A stretch of DNA of 64,000 bases from Novakomyces olei (taxonomy: Eukaryota; Ascomycota; Novakomycetes; Novakomycetales; Novakomycetaceae): NCBI GenBank assembly GCA_016906335.1, contig JADEYG010000002.1:1065001-1129000 (forward strand), in the 5' to 3' direction. The translations under genes were made by a program, and so were the position numbers. Positions 59,782 to 64,000 of the stretch are shown here, piece by piece (the first letter of the stretch is position 1; every line of letters begins with the position of its first letter). The notes under the pieces were generated by a model. The model was given only the letters and a program-made list of their open reading frames with translations, was not told the origin of the DNA and made no database searches.

Positions 59782-62650
59782 ATGGCGCAAAACGATACGG
59801 AACTGGACTCTTTGTCAACCCGCTTTGCTGATCTTATTACTACAGATGACGAGGTTTACGAAACTGAATTGCTGCGCAACCCGTATTCCGTTAGAACATG
59901 GGCCCAGTACCTAAAACAAAAGGCAACGGCGCCAGTAGCTGAACAGTCATTATTGTACGAGCGCGCCTGCAAACTTTTGCCTAGAAGTATGGTGGTGCTT
60001 TTTTTTCTTCTCTTTTCTTTTCTTTCTTTTATTTTTTGCTTGGATTGATCGTTTTTTCATTCATAATCGTCCTCTTGAATTGTTGCGATTGCCTTGGAAA
60101 TACTAAAAGATCACAGGTTATAAGTTATGGAAAGCATACCTTGATCTGAGGGTCGCGCATCTCGATCACGTCAATCCAGCTAAATTTGAAATGGATTTTG
60201 ATCTTGTCAATGCATGCTTTGAGCGTGCGCTTGTGACTCTGAATAAAATGCCTAAAATTTGGATAGCGTACCTCCGCTTTCTATCAAAGCAATGCAAAGT
60301 GACCGATACTCGGCGAGCGTTTGACCGTGCTTTACAGGCTCTGCCAATAACGCAGCATGACCGTATATGGACGCTTTATCAGTCTTGGGCGCGGATTATC
60401 GGTGGTGAAACTGTCCACAACGTATGGAGGAGGTACATTATGTTTGAGCCGGCTCAAATTGAGACTTGCATTAGTATCTTTGTGGAGCAGGAAATATATA
60501 ATGACGCCGCACAATTATATTTAAAAATTTTGAATGATCCAAATTATTCTAGCATAGAAGGCCATTCACATTATCAACTGTGGTCTAGTCTATGTGATTT
60601 GCTTGTAAAGCAGCCTCGTCGAATAAAAGGTATCGACACTGACCGAGTTATTCGGAGTGGAATCAAACAATTTTCCGATCAAGCGGGGAAGCTTTGGGTC
60701 AACCTTGCCATGTATTATGTGAATATTCATGATTTTGATGGAGCTAGGGACGTTTTTGAAGAAGGAATTGCCTCTGTAATGACAGTGCGCGATTTTACAC
60801 AAATTTTTGATGCCTTTGTAGAATTTGAAGAGCAAATGATTTCCTTGAAAATGGAGGAAATTGGAAATTTGTCGGGTCGTGATGATGGAGAGACGGCCAA
60901 TTCTGAGCTCGAGCTGATGATGATGCGCTTTGAGGCGCTTATGGATCGTCGACCCTTCTTGGTAAATGATGTTTTGCTGCGGCAAAACCCGCATAATGTG
61001 ATTGAGTGGCAAAAGCGAGTGGGATTATGGGGAGACAGCAAGGTACAGGTCGTTGCAACATACTCTGAAGCATTGGCTAAAATTGATCCAAAGCAGGCTA
61101 GTGGGCCCTTGGAACAATTGTGGCTTAATTTTGCCCGATTTTACGATTCACAAGGCAATTTGAAACAAGCGAGAGTAATATTAGAAAAAGCGACAAATGT
61201 TCCGTACAAAACTGTTCAGGAACTTGCCGACGTATACTGCGCCTGGGCAGAGCTAGAATTGAATCACGATAACTTTGACATGGCAAAGAAAATAATGGAG
61301 CGAGCTACACAGGCTCCAAGGCAGTCAAAGGTCAATTATTTTGATGATTCTTTCACTCCTCAGGAACGTCTGCATAAATCAAGCAAAGTCTGGATGTTTT
61401 ATGTAGATTTAGAGGAAAGCGTGGGCACAGTGGAATCCACGCGCAAAGTCTATGACAGACTATTTGAGCTACGAATAGCTACACCGCAAACGGTCGTAAA
61501 CTACGCAAATTTCCTCGAAGAACACAAGTATTTTGAAGACAGTTTCAAGGTAAATTTTGTTTTATACTATAAGTGTTTGAGCTAATGAGTCTGCAGATAT
61601 ACGAGCGCGGTGTTTCGTTTTTTACGTATCCCGTGGCGTTTGAAATTTGGAATTTGTACTTGACCAAATTCATTGAGCGTTATGTAAGCCATTTACAAAA
61701 GAACTCTAGAAAAGCAAAACATTGATAATTTGAATGAATATGAAAATGAAAATCAAATCAAATCAAATCAAAAAATTTTTTTTTCTTATTTTTTAGTTTT
61801 TCTCAGCTTCTTTTTTCAATCTAATTCAATTTTGTTCATAATTTAATTTAAAAAGACCAGAAACAAATACTAATTTTCCTAGGGAGGAACCCAAATGGAA
61901 AGGCTACGTGATCTCTTTGAGCAAGCACTGCGAGAATGCCCATCTCAATTTCAGAAATCGATATATCTTCTTTACATTGATATGGAGGAGAAACATGGTT
62001 TGATTAGACACGTTATGCAGTTGTTTGAGCGAGCTGTTCAATCTGTTGCTATAACACAGCGAAAATCTTTATATGAAATATATGCAACAAAAGTCACCAA
62101 AGCTTACGGAGTTCATGCTTCACAAGAAATATATGAGAAAGCAATCAACGTACTACCGGAGGATGACACGCGCGAGCTTTGTCTCACATTTGCTGGATTG
62201 GAGACGCGTCTGAGAGAAATTGAAAGAGCCCGGGCCGTTTATGCCTTTGGAAGTCAGTTTGCGGATCCCAGAATTCATGCCCGGTACTGGGAGATTTGGC
62301 ATGACTTTGAAGTCCGCCATGGTAATGAGGACATGTTTAAAGAAATGCTTCGGATACGGCGATCAGTGGAAGCCAAATACAGTACTGAAGCTGGCTATAT
62401 TGCCTCACACTCAGTTAAAGGCTCTCAGCCGTCTTTATCAAACAACGAAGATGAATTGTTAGGCGAAGGTAATGCAATGGAGGCTATTGAACGTCAGGCT
62501 AACAATGCGCCGCGAGGGTTTGTTGCAAGTTCCACCTCAATAGCCCAGGAGCAAAAACCCGGAGGACCACGGGACCAAAGCGAGGGGGAAGAAAATGGAG
62601 AAACAGCGGCTCTAAACCCGGACGCTATTGATATAGAAGATGATATTTGA
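59782..62650 (+). CDS. SYF1: Pre-mRNA splicing factor Syf1 (XAB2/Cwf3), HAT-repeat protein
   Basis: Four exons: 59782-59986, 60117-61549, 61597-61683 and 61883-62650 (introns 130, 47, 199 bp); 830 aa (yeast 859, human 855). The protein is almost entirely HAT/TPR-like helical repeats, for example YKLWKAYLDLR, RIWTLYQSWARIIG, LWVNLAMYYV, VWMFYVDLEESVGTVESTRKVYDR, FEIWNLYLTKFIERYGG and ARYWEIWHDFEVRHGNEDMFKEMLRIRRSVEAKY; the C-terminal tail is acidic. Known role: component of the NTC/Prp19-associated complex needed for spliceosome activation. The first AFDRAL- and EVYETELLRNPYSVRTWAQYL-type repeats fix the identity as Syf1 rather than Clf1. Confidence 0.94.
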
Positions 62651-62861
62651 ACAATTGTTCACAACACAAATACCCATTCTCTGTACGTAGTATAATAATT
62701 ATAAAATTGAAAATAATCAATTGTTGCAATATACTTTACTTTTTATCTCCAACTCTCAGTCTTAGAATATATACAGGTTTGCTTTGCACACAGTCCCCCG
62801 TTGATGCTAAAACAGAGTCAGCAAAATCGCTCGTGATGAAAATTGACGCGTTATTCCGCAT

Positions 62862-64000
62862 TCATTGCCTGCCTGTAAACAGTTCTCGAAGTTCATTAGA
62901 CACTTCTGGGAGATACTGCTCGAGTCGATGGATAGTATCCTCACTGAGTAGGTAGCCAGAGAGCGATTTGCGATGCTCTAATCTATCGTCATCCGCAACC
63001 GCATTATCTCGTTGTGACTCGTCAACCTGTGCCTTAGACTCGGCTTCCTGTTTCCTTTCAGGCTCGAAGTCAGACTTCTTTTCCGCAGAGGATTTCATCA
63101 CAAGTACAACATTTTTAATTGACTCTGTAGCTGCTTCCACAATCTGCGGCTTTCGATTCGTCGTAGCAAGCATTTCTATTACTTTATTTATCAGCTCGGA
63201 CCACACTGTCTCTGACGCAGCGATCGAGTTGGGGTATTCAAATGAATAATGCAAGAACACTTTGCACATAAGGCTAATCGTTTGAGCCTCTGCATCCAAA
63301 GCTCCTTTAGGGTCTACACGGAACAACTGGCTTTTGTTTATGGCGCCGGCAATAGGGAATAAGATTTGCTCAAAGACAAACGGTTCAGCTGCATGCTCTG
63401 GCGGATACTTGTAGATACCGGCAAGTAACCTTTGCAGGTACTGGAACGCGTTTTGGCGCACGACACGAGAATTACTGCAGCAATTCTCGGCCAAATTCCG
63501 TAAAACAGGCTCATAAAATTGGGACCATTCTGTAATTTTGTTAGCGTCTCACAATCATAGAAGGAGCCTTTACCAATTTTGCTGTCAGCTATATTAAAGT
63601 TTGTAATCGCTTCAGCAAGAAGAAACAGTTTCGCAAGCGCATCCGGTCCGAGGTAAACATATTCGTCCCTGATAAAGTTAGATTGGTAATTAGACTGCTA
63701 TTGACATACCGTAAAAGTGCTTTTCCCCGGTTCTTTCTTTCATAATTAAACCTGGAGGCTATATGTTTCGAGTCCTCTTTGGCAATTGCGGTGAACATAT
63801 TGGCCAAGGGCAAAAAGTTTTCTTTGGTCAAATGATTCTCCAATATTTTTGAAGCGATTTCTAGGACTTGCCGCTTTGACTTTGCGTTTCTGGACAGTTT
63901 TGAAAGAATAACGTACAAGGCATCATGATTCACAAAGATTTCTTCAACACCACCGCTGAGACACGTGGCGAGACCCTCGACAATGGAAAATGCCTGGCTC
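62862..64000 (-). CDS. Arf-GEF of the GEA/GBF1 family, C-terminal part (runs off the right edge)
   Basis: Three exons are visible: 64000(partial)-63710, 63668-63574 and 63529-62862; introns 41 and 44 bp. Both junctions keep frame. The joined product has the HDS-type helical repeats of large Arf-GEFs: SKRQVLEIASKILENHLTKENFLPLANMFTAIAKED, DEYVYLGPDALAKLFLLAEAITNFNIADSKIEWSQFYEPVLRNLAENCC, then RVVRQNAFQYLQRLL and FEQILFPIAGAI. This favours Gea/GBF1 over Sec7/BIG. The Sec7 catalytic domain is outside the window. Known role: activates Arf at the early Golgi. The C-terminus (about residues 130-180 of the last exon) is Lys/Glu-rich. Confidence 0.8.

Noticed and set aside
1-64000. CRISPR arrays, operons, rRNA or riboswitches
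   Set aside because: The sequence is eukaryotic and shows none of these; repeats present are LTRs or simple tandem repeats.

Overview
The window comes from a compact fungal genome. Fungal-type genes (ERG28, TIM54, ECM4/GTO, IML1, CIA2, an Arc1-like cofactor) lie close together on both strands with no operon logic. Most are interrupted by very short introns (about 35 to 130 bp) with GTAAGT/GTATGT-like donors and CTAAC/CTAAT branch sites. I cannot place it below 'fungus'; an early-diverging lineage is only a guess. All splice models were read by eye from frame, homology and splice motifs. They are unusually consistent: exon sums are multiples of three and protein lengths match the families.

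Region by region. 1-3003: the 3' end of the mitochondrial cysteine desulfurase NFS1 and an unrecognised two-exon gene. 3004-26768: a 23.8 kb nest of LTR retrotransposons flanked by TAATT duplications. The outer one is a minus-strand Ty1/copia element with 154-bp LTRs. It carries a Ty3/gypsy chromovirus with 347-bp LTRs (here 'G2') and two inverted copies of a second chromovirus with 392-bp LTRs (here 'G1'). The target-site duplications are paired crosswise, which shows that the interval between the two G1 copies has inverted. LTR pairs look identical by eye, so all insertions look recent. 26769-64000: host genes in the order unknown 688-aa protein, CIA2, ARC1-like, ERV14/cornichon, PP4 catalytic subunit, PIG-P/GPI19, adenosine kinase, ERG28, IML1, aldo-keto reductase, TIM54, nucleoside 2-deoxyribosyltransferase-like protein, ADE13, UBA1, glutathionyl-hydroquinone reductase, ILV1, VPS25, SYF1 and the C-terminal part of a GEA/GBF1 Arf-GEF.

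The most exciting item is an extra gene carried by G1 downstream of pol, present in both copies. It encodes a 333-aa protein with one C2H2 zinc finger and a JmjC domain with an intact HxD...H iron triad spaced as in the KDM2/JHDM1 family. The same element has a chromodomain on its integrase. A chromatin-targeted retrotransposon carrying its own DNA-binding JmjC oxygenase suggests an element-encoded anti-silencing or chromatin-editing system.

Other notable signals: a recurring telomere-repeat-like composite motif (AACCCT half sites) in at least seven intergenic regions; a start codon apparently split by an intron in ERV14; a last exon of PP4 holding only the stop codon so that the conserved C-terminus is exact; and a copia primer-binding site that matches the anticodon arm of initiator tRNA-Met.
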